DNA from: Ptychodera flava
Lineage: Eukaryota; Hemichordata; Enteropneusta; Ptychoderidae
Assembly (NCBI RefSeq): GCF_041260155.1
Contig: NC_091930.1
Coordinates: forward strand, 46,424,902 to 46,488,901
Direction: 5' to 3'
DNA length: 64,000 nucleotides
The notes below the pieces were generated by a model. The model was not told where the DNA came from. It saw nothing but the letters and a program-made list of their open reading frames with translations, and did not search any database. Made by a program: the position numbers and the translations under genes. This document shows positions 35,565 through 47,966 of the stretch, in pieces; within the stretch, counting starts at the first letter, position 1, and each line of letters opens with the position of its first letter.

Positions 35565-37596
35565 AGTCTTCTTATTTTTCTTTTGACGTGAATGGATCAA
35601 AAATATCGTAACAAAATTGCATGAATTTCGTCGCGATTTGTGTTTTACTTAGGCGAATTACTTTCATTTAAAGAGTAAAGCGGCCCGTCACCAAGGAGAT
35701 ACCCTCATTCATAAATCCCATCAAGCCGACATTTGCTGCATCAAATGGTATCTCCACCAACCTGACATACGGATTCTGTCACGTGAACCTGTCAATCATT
35801 GTTTCGTGCTGTACCGATGCCAAGGCAAGTCGGCCATGCCATCTGTACGGTGGACATAACTTTCATCGACAGATAGCCATAGTATCCAGAGTTATTCAGA
35901 ATATTTACAAATAGATTTGTGAAGTAAATGCAACGACACGATCGAAACAGTAATTCTCATTCTCAGAGATTCCGTGGCTTTTCAGAATATCACACAAGTT
36001 GACAACCGTGGCGAGCGCGAAAGATTCCGTTCGATGACTCACAGAGAGTGTACCTCATTGCATGTTTATGCTCACAACGCTGCCATGTCTATTTTTTTCG
36101 TCTTAAGGAGCGTTCAGTTTTTACGGCTGGGGGGGGGGGCGGCAAAATCTTGTCGCCAGTGTTCAAAAAAATATAAACCCCCCCCTGCATTTTGTGAAAA
36201 AAAGATGACCCCCCTTTGTCAGACGAAAAAAATTGATGACCCCCCTGAAAAATAACCAAAACCCATATGTCAAATTTACCCGTATGATTTGGATTTGAAC
36301 TCCGGTACGCAGCGCACTTTATATGTGTAGCAGAGATGCCAGTGCACAAACTTCTCAGCCACATCCATTGAAACGTCTGTTAATTAGGGCGACTGTAAGG
36401 CAATTTTTAACTTCATTTCCATAGACAACTCATGTCCATGGACATTATATAAGTAAACTTTATTGGAGTGGTTCGCCAAAGGCAGCCCTCCGGTTAAGAG
36501 GGTCATGGCCATTACGTAAAGTCAACTTTATTCTAGTGGGCCACCAAAGGTGGCACGCCGGTAAAGAGGGTCAATCATGGCCATTGCATGAAGTAAACCT
36601 AATTGGAGTGGGCCGCCAAAGGCGTCTGCCCGTTAAGAGGGTCATGGGTAATACATAATGTATATTTATTGTAGTGGGCCGCCGGTAAAGACGGTCGATC
36701 ATGGCCATGGCATAAAGTGAACTTTATTGTTGGTATTATGTTTTTGAAAATGTGGTGACCCCCCCCCCCCTTTCCTACCAGTGAAAAAGCAATGACCCCC
36801 CCCCCCCCCGTTGCGGATTCCAAAATTACGATGACCCCCCTGGATTTTGCCGCCCCCCCCCCCCGGCCTTAAAAACTGAACGGTCCCTAAGGACTTTGAT
36901 GTTTGCAGTGACATATATCTCACCCGTAGATACATCCTAATTTTACTTGACGGAAACTCTGTTTTGAGTGTTGTCTGAGTCAACTTTCGAAGTACATCGG
37001 ATTCCACAGCGCTGCAGTGCATATACAGCTCAACAGCTGATGTCTTCGATAGCGCTACAGCCTTACGCCGCGCTACAGGTTTGATTCCGAGCCAAGAATT
37101 TACAGAATTTTTTGTATGATGAAGGAAATTTATCGTTGTTAGTCGAATGACTTTATGCTTGTGCCTGTATGTCGCTTTCCCGAAGATTATACTGTACTCA
37201 TTTATTCAGTTGAACTTCCGTTGAGGTGTAGATTTCAGGTTTATCGCCAACCGGGATCGCCAGGTACGACGTCCACATTGAGCCTTACGAGGCAACTCGA
37301 CTGGATCGGCGGTATCCCCATTCGATTCGGGAACAGCTATATTTTTAGCTACTCGAAATTTCTCTGGACATGCCTTCTATGTTTCCATGTGTGGATTTAT
37401 CGGTTCACCTAATGTCATGAGAGCACGGCATCTATCACGACAAATCTGTCTATGTTCACGTCGCGACCCCGCATGTATGAACGGTACCATGCAAGAAAAA
37501 AGTTCCGGTTGATGACGTACAACAGGGGTAATTCGGATTTCTTATCCGTCCTGTTCTACGTCACACAGGTGGGAATTCGGGCCAGTTCATGTGATA
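35565..37596 (+). repeat. 1.24-kb body unit, copy 2 (split by a Harbinger-like MITE)
   Basis: 35565-36106 and 36888-37590 together match body copy 1. The right palindrome arm begins GTTCATGTGATAAATATATA and then dissolves into the AT microsatellite at 37597. Confidence 0.78.
36107..36887. mobile_element. Harbinger-like MITE, copy 2, inverted (TAA target duplication)
   Basis: Ends GGAGCGTTCAGTTTTTACGG and CTTAAAAACTGAACGGTCCC match copy 1 in the opposite orientation. TAA flanks both sides (36104-36106, 36888-36890). The empty site GTCTTAAGGACC is at 32725-32736 in body copy 1. Confidence 0.82.
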
Positions 37597-37862
<266 letters not shown>

Positions 37863-37869
37863 ACTGTAA

Positions 37870-40070
37870 TAAAATCACCGAGATAATCGAAAGAAACTCT
37901 GTTACGCAGACCAGTTCGATGCAAGGCTTTGGAAATAGACCTTTTCGCGGTTATTTCACGATGCAAAAGAGTATTGTTAATGTGGTGGTGGTTGTGGTGT
38001 TACCTTTCGAGATATATCACTGAAACCTTCAAGCAAAAAAAAACTAAGACATTGATCGAAGAAATTCCTCTTTGATTTGGCGGATTTTAATGAATACTGA
38101 GGTTTAATTTTAAGAGTAATTCCTCAGCAATCGCCATGTTGGATCGTTTAACTCATTTTCACGGAAGCCCTATGCATGAAGCGACCTATTTCCCCTCTTA
38201 TCACTTGATAAACGCCTACGTTCTGGCTTCTTCATAATCGTTAATGTTACCATCACAGAACAAGTTTATAAATAGCAGTAAAATAGATCACAAATGATTG
38301 ACTTACCATTCCAACTATAACAAATCACCGAGAAGGACGAAATAAGCTAATCTGCACAGGAATATGATGCAAGGCTTTGGAAATAGACATTTTCCCGTTT
38401 ATCCCACAATGCATTGCTGTGGCTGCGTCAAATACTGTATCTGTATATACACATCCAAAACAACGAAATATGCTGATTTTGTGTTTTACAATGATTATTC
38501 TATAAAAAATGACAATATGCGATGCCAAAAAATGCCTCGTGTATTTTATATCTCACAGCTGAAAATTTTATGACTAATGTACGCTTCGTATTGTCTGCTT
38601 CTCTGACCCATTTCTACCTCTGGCTGCGCTGCTAACGAACATAGCGACAGGTATGGCCTATTGTAAGCATGGCTATCATTGGTCAATAATACGAATGCAG
38701 TAATTGCGTTGAATTTATTTCCCACTTGGAACTACCTTGGAATTTATATTTCGTATGCCCATAGAATAATTTAACCTCCATAGTTTCCCGAATCAAGCAT
38801 CTTATGCCGACATTGAATGAAAAACGAAGAATCGTTTATTTTTGAGCCATTGCCGTACATGACAAAGGTCACCATGGTCACCAGGTCACGTCTGAGAAAA
38901 AAAATTATAGACGATAATCGTCATGTCACCACTAAATACCCTCATAGACTAATAGTCATGTCACCACTAAATACCCTCATAGACTAATAGTCGGAGACTT
39001 AAAAATGAAGCAATGCAAACATCTACAACGTTCGATGTTTCGTCATCTAATTTCCGAGGTTGCCATGGCACTGTACAGATGTGCTGATCACATGATATTG
39101 TCACGTGACTATACTCATTAATAAGCAGTCAAAATTCTTACTTAATCATCAGCCTATACTTGACCATATTTACGTTAGCAGCGCCAGCTGTATAAATGGG
39201 TCAGGGAAATAGACTATGCTTTGTACATAAGATTTCAAAGGTACAAAAACAAGCACACTTACTGTACAAGATGATTGTGCCTCGTCGAAATATCTGAAAA
39301 AAGGATGCTTTATTAGGTAATTGAGTTCGGTTTCATCACCAGACATTATGCGAGTAGTGTACTTTGCTAACGAAGTGGTGTGATAGTAAACAATGTGAAT
39401 GAAATATGGACATGTTTGTACTTACAGCCATTCAGATAAGTTACTAGAGAAATATTTCTTTAACTTTTCTTTATATATTTATTATACTGACATCAAACAG
39501 ACAAAGCTCAATAACTGAATTCACAGTAAATGTCTCATCTAACAGCTTCTGCGTCATAGTCATCGTCTATGTTTATAGATCTGCTGTAAACAACATCTTA
39601 TCTAAATTGAGATTGTGCGATCTTAGTAAAATCAAAATATTTTATGCCAAAACATGCAATTTTCCACATTCTCCTTTTAAAGCTCTATCAGCTGTATCTT
39701 TTGGCTATTTCTCAGAACTTTTGTATTGTGGATTCCCTACACTTTCTGCATTGAATCCCTAAACTGTAATTTAATGCCAAGTATTTAGCATATCAACACA
39801 ACCTATATGAGTATAATCTCCATTGTTATTGTTGAAAATTGTATTCAAGTCTGGAGTAGAATTAATTTGTAAACAATAAACAATGATCACTAAACACATA
39901 CAAGCTGTGTTGACAAAAAGAATCTTGAAATGTCAGCATGACAAGCGGATTAGGGTCAGACACGGTAGTTGAAGCAGAATACTGAAAAACATGCCACAAG
40001 TTACAGCTTGTGTTCCTTTAACTGCTTTTTAGCAATTAAAATTTGACAAATAGAAATAATCAACAGCATA
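37870..40070. other. Non-coding stretch
   Basis: No convincing exon or element ends. CTTTGGAAATAGAC with similar flanks occurs at about 37926 and 38374, suggesting an old local duplication of about 450 bp. Confidence 0.4.
38920..38989. repeat. 35-bp direct tandem duplication
   Basis: Two exact 35-bp units, each beginning GTCATGTCACCACTAAATAC. Confidence 0.9.
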
Positions 40071-40079
40071 CTTCAAACA

Positions 40080-41176
40080 TAGGGCCAAAGTCCTGAAGCT
40101 ACTATAGACATGGATACAAAATTAAATATTTCCTGACTGTATGAAATTATCTCACTAAGGTCATCCTAGGGACCTGTAAACCAAATATTAAATCTGTCTG
40201 ACCTGCGGTTTTGAAAAAACAAGCAACCCAACAGTCGACAGAGCTCTGCTGTGTTATGTAGAGAGCAACTTTTTGTGACATATGTATTGATGAAGAAGGT
40301 CGAGATCTTTGATAGCTCATTTCAGGATGGCCTGACCAAAAATGGCAAAATTAGCTGCAAAAATACAAAATTGAAGATTTCATCATAATTTCAATACATT
40401 ACATTAAGATAAAGCCTAGGAACATGTATACCAAATATCAAAGCTATCAGATGAGTAACTTTTGAGAAACAAATATTTGGACCAAAAATGGCAAAAAAAT
40501 GACCCAAAAATACAAAAATTGAAGATTTCATCAACTTTCAATATATCACACTAAGACAACCCCTAGGAACCTGTATACCCTATATCAAAGGAATCAGACA
40601 AGTAGTTTTTGAGCAACACATTTTTTGACCAAAAATGGCAAAAATTGCACAAAAAATACAAAATTGCAGATTTCATCATATATTCAATATATCGTATAGA
40701 GTTCATCTGTAGGAACCTGTATACCAAATATCAAAGCTGTCAGACAAGTGGTTTTGATGAAATAAAGTTTTGACCAAAAATGACACAAAAATTCCTTAAA
40801 AATACAGATTTGCATATTTCCTCACAATTTGAACAAATCTAAGTTGGGCTATTAGGGACCTGTATACCAAATAACAAAGCTGTCTGACCAGCGGTTATGA
40901 AGAACATTTTTTTCCAAAAACGCCTTTTTTGATGCTAATTTGCATATTTTCAACAATATAAAAATATTAAAAAAAACAGTTTCTCATTATCATACTTTTC
41001 ATCTACAAGAGAAATATCAAATCAGTAAGTACTGCGGTTCTCAGGATATTTGAGTGGACGGACGCCTCACAAACATACATACATACAAACATACATACAT
41101 ACATACAGACTGACGACGGACACCGGACATATACCCATACCAACAGCTTCTATAGACTATAATCTATAGTACCTAA
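40080..41176 (+). mobile_element. Helentron/DINE-like element, family 2, copy 1
   Basis: It starts ATAGGGCCAAAGTCC with AAGCTACTATAGAC just inside. There are several AT-rich units ('ccaaaaatggcaaaaa', 'cctgtataccaaatatcaaa'), then TTTGAGTGGACGGACGCC, a (CATA)n run, GACTGACGACGGAC, and a terminal stem around CTATAGAC ending CCTAAATA. The 5' AAGCTACTATAGAC is roughly the inverse of the 3' end. A second copy is at 50095-51640. Confidence 0.55.
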
Positions 41177-41429
41177 ATATGTTATTTTTCCTGTTAAAAG
41201 AGCATACTTTTTATTTTATTTTCAAATGACGACTTTGATACAAAAATATTTTAAAATTGCTGTGCCTAAACAAAAATTAAAGAAATGAGACAAACAAATG
41301 CGTTTTCTGGTACAAACACTTTGAAGGACAGGGAGCTGGTCTTTAATAGAGAATGAAAGGGCAAACTTTGTTTGTTATGGCAAAGCTGCAAAATAAAGTT
41401 TGAGATAGTGTGAATCAGCCTGACCCTGC

Positions 41430-41461
41430 TTGAGATGGCGTTCAATTGAACGCCATTTCAA
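41430..41461. repeat. 32-bp palindrome, TTGAGATGGCGTTCAATTGA type
   Basis: A near-perfect palindrome centred on CAATTG. Related palindromes occur at about 42659-42690, 42737-42768 and 42815-42846, with partial ones near 41925 and 42603. Confidence 0.85.
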
Positions 41462-41477
41462 AGCACTGGCAGGCCAT

Positions 41478-41870
41478 GTCATAGGGATTTGCACAAAAGT
41501 CCATCCCCTGGGGTAGGGGTGTCTTGGTATCAGGAAAAGGTTCTTCTTGCTATGGTTTATTTTAATATGTTTGACTATGATATATATTGCCAATAAAGAG
41601 TTATACCACCAACCTTTCTTTGCAGCTTTGGTGTCATTGTCTTATGTTAGCACTGGTTTTGTAATGATTTTTTTTTTCGAATTTGTCCTTTGACAATCTT
41701 AAGCGAAGTTTTGTCACTATTTTGTGTCTATTTTCTTACTAGTTTGATTGCCTAATTCGCCAAAGCAAGCAAGGTTAGTAATTTAGTCTAATATCTGATG
41801 AGTTTGAGTGCACCAGATTACCACTGGATTAACTTTGACAAAGTCAACAATGAAGGTACCAGCAAGGTAT
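41478..41870. repeat. Dispersed repeat R, copy 2
   Basis: Same order of blocks as 25790-26280, with a deletion near the 3' part. It abuts the foldback at 41988. Confidence 0.75.
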
Positions 41871-41987
41871 AACAGAAGGAAGGGGTGAAACTCTCAAAAG
41901 CCGTGTCCAGATGTGGTCCGTAATTGAGCGCCATCTCAAAGCACTGGCAGGCCATATCTGGGTATTTCAGTCTGCCACTGCTTGAGA

Positions 41988-42606
41988 CACAGGCGGCCCA
42001 CACACTACTAATAAGCTTATTATTGAGTTTTTCTCAGTTTTCTCTATCAGTTCCTCGCCTTCTCTTCATGCTCTGACTGATCGTAGTAAATAAAATAAAT
42101 GACTATATAGCCTAACCTCGCCTCTTGACTCTTTATTTTACACCCCATTACAAGGATGTTTATCTCTCATATACACATCTTGTAATTAATTAGTCAACAC
42201 AACTAATTATGCTAATCCGTGGACTTATCAGGGATTTTATGGGTTGGTCAACATCGCGAAAGAGAGGAAAGGTTACTAAACTCCTTTTCATTTACATCAC
42301 TATCTTTCCAATGTTGACCAACCCTTGATAAGTCCGCGGATTAGCATAATTAGTTGTGTTGACTAATTAATTACAAGATGTGTATATCAGAGATAAACGT
42401 CCTTGTACTGGGGTGTAAAATGAATAGAGAGTCAAGAGGCTAGGTTAGGTTATATATAACCATTTATTTTATTTACTCCTATCAGTCAGAGCATGAAGAC
42501 ACAGATAGAGGGACTGTGATGAAGAAAAGGAGAGGAACTGATAGAGAAAACTGTGAGAAAATCTCAATAATAAGCTTATTAATAATGTCTGGGCCGCCTG
42601 TGCTTG
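41988..42606. repeat. Large foldback (270-295 bp arms)
   Basis: The left arm 41988-42254 and right arm 42312-42606 are inverted with a 57-bp centre. Matching blocks include CACAGGCGGCCCA, AATAAGCTTATTA, TCATGCTCTGACTGAT, TAATTAATTAGTCAACACAA and GGTTGGTCAACAT. No open frame. Confidence 0.85.
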
Positions 42607-42656
42607 AGATGGCATTGAGCACCAGCAGGCCATATCTGGGTATTTCAGTCTGCCAC

Positions 42657-42846
42657 TGCTTGAGACGGCGTTCAATTGAACGCCATCTCAAAGCACCGGC
42701 AGGCCATATCTAGGGTATTTCAGTCTGACCCCGTTTGAGATGGCAATCAATTGAACACTGTCTCAAAGCACAGGTAGGCCATGGTATGGGTGAACCAACC
42801 AGACTTGCCTTGAGATGGCGTTCAATTGATTGCCAGCTCAAAGCTC
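42657..42846. repeat. Cluster of three CAATTG-centred palindromes
   Basis: Three diverged versions of the 32-bp palindrome, about 78 bp apart, each followed by 'aggccat' or similar text. Confidence 0.75.
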
Positions 42847-42909
42847 TGATTGGCTAAAATGGAAGAGCATCTCAAAACAGTCAGAGGTCATCTTGGGTTG
42901 TCATCTGTG

Positions 42910-43630
42910 AATAAAACTGAAATGTTTGAGACTGCATCAGTATTGCACTGCCTGAAAGCAAAAAACGTCAATCAGGAACACATAAAATATCAAGCAAATG
43001 CAGTGAAATGTTGTTAATAAAAAACTTTAATGAATATGTGCAACGATTGTTTAGTGTACATTGTTTTGAATTTACACTACAATTATTCCATCTTCCTTCC
43101 ATCATTTTGAAACTTGTTAATTATGATACTTGCATGTTGAATGTTGTCCTTTTCATTACGCGAAAAGAGTAAAACTACAGAAAGTGATTTGTAAAAAGTA
43201 ATTTTTAACAAATCTTATTTGGTGATCTGTACATGCTGTTCAGGCAAGCTCTCATAATTAAAAAAAAAACATGCTTACATTTGGTAAGATGTATTAAGTC
43301 AAAGTGAATGAAATGCAAGCTGCAGTGTTGTGCATTCAAGGTTTCTTAAAACCATAGTTGCTTTAAACCATGATGATCAATGAAGTAATGCTAACAGTGC
43401 TGCCACAGATAAGTGTTTTTTGTTTGCTTGTTTTTGATGAAGCCTCACATACAAACATATGCACACATACATACCTACATACATACATACATACATACAT
43501 ACAAACATATGCACACATACATACCCTCCAACCGACCACATCAGCTGTCTTTGGTATAAATATATACAAAAGCGACCTAGTGGCGAAAAGAGCTCCACTG
43601 CGCTATGTATTGAATAACTATCTGATGAAG
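42910..43630. other. Non-coding stretch with (CATA)n run
   Basis: No exon seen. A CATA microsatellite occupies about 43465-43520. Confidence 0.5.
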
Positions 43631-43639
43631 GACATGGAA

Positions 43640-45110
43640 ATCCTTGATAGCTCATTTTAGGATGGCCTGATTAAGAGTGGCAAAAAATCTGCAAAAATAC
43701 ACAACCAAAGACTTCATCATACAACATAATAAATGAAGATCATCCCTAAGACTCATCTACCAAATGTAAAAGCTATTGTATGAGTCATTTAAAAGCAAAT
43801 TTTATGACCAACAGGGTCCTGAAGGCCTATACAGTTCAGCTATATTATGTACAGAATAACTATTTCTGACACATGTTCGAGAAGAAGGTGGTAAATCTTT
43901 GATAGCTCAGTTTTGGATGGTCTAAAATAGGCAAAAACAGATGCAAAAATACACAGTTGAAGATTTCATTATAATTTAGACATTTCATGTTAAGATCTTC
44001 CTTAAGAGCGTGTCTATCAATTATAACAGCTATCAGATCAGTATTTCTTGGGAAACAAATTTTATGACCAACAAGGGTACTAAAGACTGGTACAGCTCTG
44101 CTTTGTTATGTAGAGAATAACTTGTTGTGACACATGTGTTGATGATCTCCACCTTAAAGGTGGAGATCTTTGGTGGCGCATTTCAGGATGGCCGAACCTA
44201 CAATGGCAAAAATAGCTGCAAACATAGAAAATTGAAAATTTTATAATAATTCTGACATACCACATTATGACCAAACCTAAGAATATGTCTACCTAATATC
44301 AAAGCTATAAATGGTTAGGTATTAAGAAACAACATTTGAACCGAAAATGGCAAATATTGCCCAAATATACAAATTACAGATTTCACCATAACTGAAATAC
44401 ATCACATTTAGTTAATTGGTAGGAAACTGTAAACTACCTTAACCCTTTGAGCGCCAAAGCCTATTTTGTCCCCTACATAAAATAAACCACTGTAAATTAT
44501 TCTCAGATTTTTGCCAAAATTTTGAGAAAAAACTGTGGCAAATGAAATGTGATATCAACTTGGTCCAAAATTTTAAAACAATTACAAAAAAATCATAAAA
44601 ATTGATAAACTTTTGCACTAAAATTTTGGCGGGAGAAAATTACAGCACTCAAAGGGTTAAGTATCAAAGCTCTCAGACAAGTAGATTTTCATGAAAAAAA
44701 TTTTGACCAAAAAATGGCAAAAATTATCAAAGATACAAAACTGTAGATTTCATCATAATTTCAATATGTCACATTTTGGTCATCCCTTTGAATTTCTATA
44801 CCAAATATCAAAGCTATAAGACAAACAGTTTTTATAAAAGAATTTTTTGACCAAAAGAGCAATGAAGAAAATTGCAAAAAAAATACAAATTTGCATATTT
44901 TGTTGCAATTGAAATAGGTCATCCTAAGACCAGCTGTTAAGGAAGAAGATTTTTGCCCAAGAATAGCATATTTAGCCTAAAAAATACAAATTTGCATAAA
45001 TCGCATCAACTGATCTGACGAAGCCCCTGGTGACCTTTACTCCAAGCTTGAAGAACAAGCTTTGATTGTAAACAGTTAGTACGCCAGTCGCTGACAGGGA
45101 AGCTAATAAA
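43640..45110 (+). mobile_element. Decayed Helentron/DINE-like element, family related to 40.1 and 50.1 kb
   Basis: Degenerate repeats of 'ttgatagctcattt-aggatgg', 'aaatggcaaaaa' and 'agatttcatcataatttcaa'. It ends CTGACAGGGAAGCTAATAAA without a clear stem. Boundaries uncertain. Confidence 0.4.
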
Positions 45111-45234
45111 AAGTGTGAGCCACCTTTATCAAACTGGTGACATGCATGGGTGTGAAGCAGGCTGCATTGACATCAGGTCATGGACTGGTTAACCTTAAAA
45201 TATATGCTTGCATGCATAATTAATATAAACATTT

Positions 45235-45615
45235 TTAAAGGTCTGTATTGTTATCATGCTGTAATCTTATAGTATTACATCTTATTCTAAACTCTGCAAC
45301 AGTCACTTTTTTAAGCATATTTCTGGCTGTAAGTGAAAAGTCCCAGAGCAGTGCTGCCTCGTTTGGTTGCCAATCTTCCCAGGGCGTCTTCTTTCTCCCA
45401 ATTCTCTGGTGTGATGGATGCCATGCAGTATTCCACTTTCCTGAATACCAGTGGATTTTGAACTGGCCTTCTTGTAACTCTACAACTCTGCCAATTTATG
45501 GTACTTGTTCATACGTTGGACAAAAGACTGCCACCATCACACCAGGCTTCAGAGAGCTGTAATCATCCATTTGCTGAATGTTTCTCGCCCGTTGTCTTTG
45601 TTTGCCAATAACAAC
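45235..45615 (-). pseudogene. GHTHED gene, terminal exon g with in-frame TAA
   Basis: Acceptor tttatctccag|GTTG, phase-0 entry; the frame runs to TAA at 45237-45235 (127 codons) with one internal TAA at 45498-45496. Before it: VVIGKQRQRARNIQQ and SLKPGVMVAVFCPTYEQVP. After it: IGRVVELQEGQFKIHWYSG, KWNTAWHPSH and a WDFSLTARNMLKK tail. This is a chromo/Tudor-like fold pattern. The stop sits where an aromatic or Lys residue would be expected. Reading clearly continues as the same protein, so the stop is recent, recoded or an error. Confidence 0.6.
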
Positions 45616-45619
45616 CTGG

Positions 45620-46535
45620 AGATAAATATTCATAAATGAGTTCTAGAGGACACCAAAAGGGCCCTGGGAAAAACTTATTTGTAACCTACTTCACAATGCT
45701 GTGGAAAATTCAAATTTAATATGAAACATAAACATCAATAGATCATTCAAATTGGCTTTCGATTAAGCTTGCACAGCAAGTAAATGCAGCACAATTATTT
45801 TGGTAACTGTTGCTGAAATATTACATAGTTACATGTAAGTTGGCTCGAATGAAACCTTCAATTGCAAAACGAGAAATTCAGTGACTGTATCACTTGTCAA
45901 TACACAAGGAAAACAGTATCTGCCAACTTGATTCCTGCAACTAAATGTTAGCAATTACAAACCATAACTTGAATATTTAAACTTAATGATGCACTATTAA
46001 TTTAGCTTTGCCGGGTAGTAAGCAGCATTAGAAGAAAAGACTAAGAGCACATCAAGTTACTATGACATGCTAAAATTAGCATGGAGAGCATCTTTGACAC
46101 TGAGAGAAAGATTGTTTCTTGTATTAACTAAACCTTCTTCAAGCATGTTGATTTGGTTGGAGACAATAAAAATAACACCACCATTTTATTATACTGCTAT
46201 TGGTTCATCTTCAACTTTTTCTAAGCTTTCTATTAAATCATTGTTTCAGGCTACTTTAGACTCATTGCTATCAAATGTGTTTGTTAATGGAATCTGTTTC
46301 AATGAGATACCACTACAAATATTGTACAATACAAGATGTGGCAACATTCAGTCGTGTTTTGTATTGTTGAATGCCATGGCTGACCATGCGCATTGCTATT
46401 CATACAAAACCCCTGTTAAACGTGTACATTACAAAAACTTAGGAGCACTACTTCCTTATCACCGATGCGCAAGCTGCATAAATCCATCCAGCCGTGAAAA
46501 CAACAAAAGCCCTGATTACAATACCATGAAATATA
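45620..46535. other. Intron of GHTHED gene
   Basis: Intron between exons f and g. A 168-codon plus-strand frame here (46067-46573) has no recognisable domain and overlaps exon f antisense; it is not called as a gene. Confidence 0.5.
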
Positions 46536-46541
46536 ACATAC

Positions 46542-46676
46542 CGGAGGACAGGGAACTGTTATTTTCTCTTTGATTGCCATGATGATTCTTGGCACCTCTT
46601 CATCAATTTCATTGCTGGGATGCATAACTGTCTCTGCCAATCTTTGAAGGAGCCAACTTTCATGTCTATCTGGAAC
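46542..46676 (-). CDS. GHTHED gene, exon f
   Basis: Acceptor gctttcctttttag|GTTCC, donor CCTCCG|gtatgt, phase 0 both sides, 45 codons. It reads VPDRHESWLLQRLAETV, then an acidic helix and KEKITVPCPP. Another frame is also open, but only this one joins its neighbours. Confidence 0.6.
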
Positions 46677-46965
46677 CTAAAAAGGAAAGCAAGCACAAAT
46701 TCAATAAACTGCTTGAAGCACACTGCTTTGATGTGAAAAACACATTTTGAGACTTTGTAATACACTTAGAATGTCCTCTTATAAATATTCCCTGCAGACT
46801 CGGTTCAGGTTAGTTGGTCATTATTACATAAAGTATATTAATTTATACAAACTAAAATACATTAAGGTTACTTTTGTTGTTACTTTGTATTTTTTTATTC
46901 ATTTGACATTGGAAATTAGCTGTACTTCAGAGGGAGTTTGGTCTGTATTATTTTAGAGTGAGGAT

Positions 46966-47035
46966 TTGGCAGAGTGATTCTGTCTGTTGCTTCCCCGCTA
47001 GGTGACTTAATGCCATATGTTGTTGGTTCGAACCC
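46966..47035 (+). ncRNA. tRNA-like / SINE head candidate
   Basis: TTGGCAGAGTGATTC (A-box-like, 46966-46980) and GGTTCGAACCC (perfect B box, 47025-47035) are spaced as in a long-variable-arm tRNA. Flanking acceptor-stem pairing is not clear, so a tRNA-derived SINE or pseudogene is more likely than a tRNA. Confidence 0.4.
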
Positions 47036-47798
47036 AGATTGAAGACACCGTATTAGACACTGTGAGCCATTGCCACTGTTATTTGTGTTTATACAGGTTA
47101 ATTTTCAGCTTTTGTCATGCTAGTACAACAAAACCTGTAAACATTATTTTGCAGTTGCGTTTACACAACACAGATCACAATGATTTGTGTTGGGTTAAGC
47201 TGTGAAGTTGTTATTATGAAGATAGCAATATAATGTACTAAAGTCATGTGAATTGTATACATATGATCATGAAGTCACCTGCTATTCATCACAGTCAGTT
47301 AATATGAACGTAAATGTTTCAACATGACCAAGTTTATGAATGTAGGCGTATATCCACCACATTGTAATCAGAGAAAAAGACAATTGCAAAAATTAAATCC
47401 TGCAATATTACCCTTGAAGATAATCTTGCACAAACATTTTTTTAAAAATTTGTAATAATCCACATTGCTTCAGTAAGTAAATTCTGTGTTTTGCATCCAC
47501 ATACGTAGATTACAACACTTTGGTTTAAGTTTGAAAATTGTCTTTACCTGCACAGATTTTGAATTTCACGGCAGAATGTACATAATGGAGATTGAGAGGA
47601 GACATCTGCATTGCTTCTTGAATGAAAATCCATTTTACATTGGAACAATTTAGATTTTTAAATATAAAAATTGCATGTGTTAATTATACATGAATTTTTG
47701 GATTACTTATCGAGTTACTATCAAAATTGTGAGTGGATGTAAAAGCAGAGAATTAAAATGCTTGGCCTAAACTGAAGCTTTCATGTTTTGCCACTCAC

Positions 47799-47966
47799 TT
47801 GCTCGTATTCTCTTATCTTTCTGAAGAATGCCTTCCAATATTCAGATGCACTGTCTGGCAAACGGCTACCATATCCCTCTGGCAAATCTTTGATAAGCTT
47901 GTTCACATCAACTTTCTCGTGGCAGGGTTCAACAAAATCCAGTATGTCATTAACACCAGGCACACT
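47799..47966 (-). CDS. GHTHED gene, exon e
   Basis: Acceptor cattcattatttag|AGTG, donor GAGCAA|gtgagt, phase 0 both sides, 56 codons. It reads SVPGVNDILDFVEPCHEK to EYWKAFFRKIREYEQ. It can join exon f directly in frame. A possible extra exon between them (47631-47571) does not fit the phase. Confidence 0.6.

Noticed and set aside
46067..46573. 168-codon plus-strand open frame
   Set aside because: No domain, antisense to exon f of the GHTHED gene, no good splice or start context.
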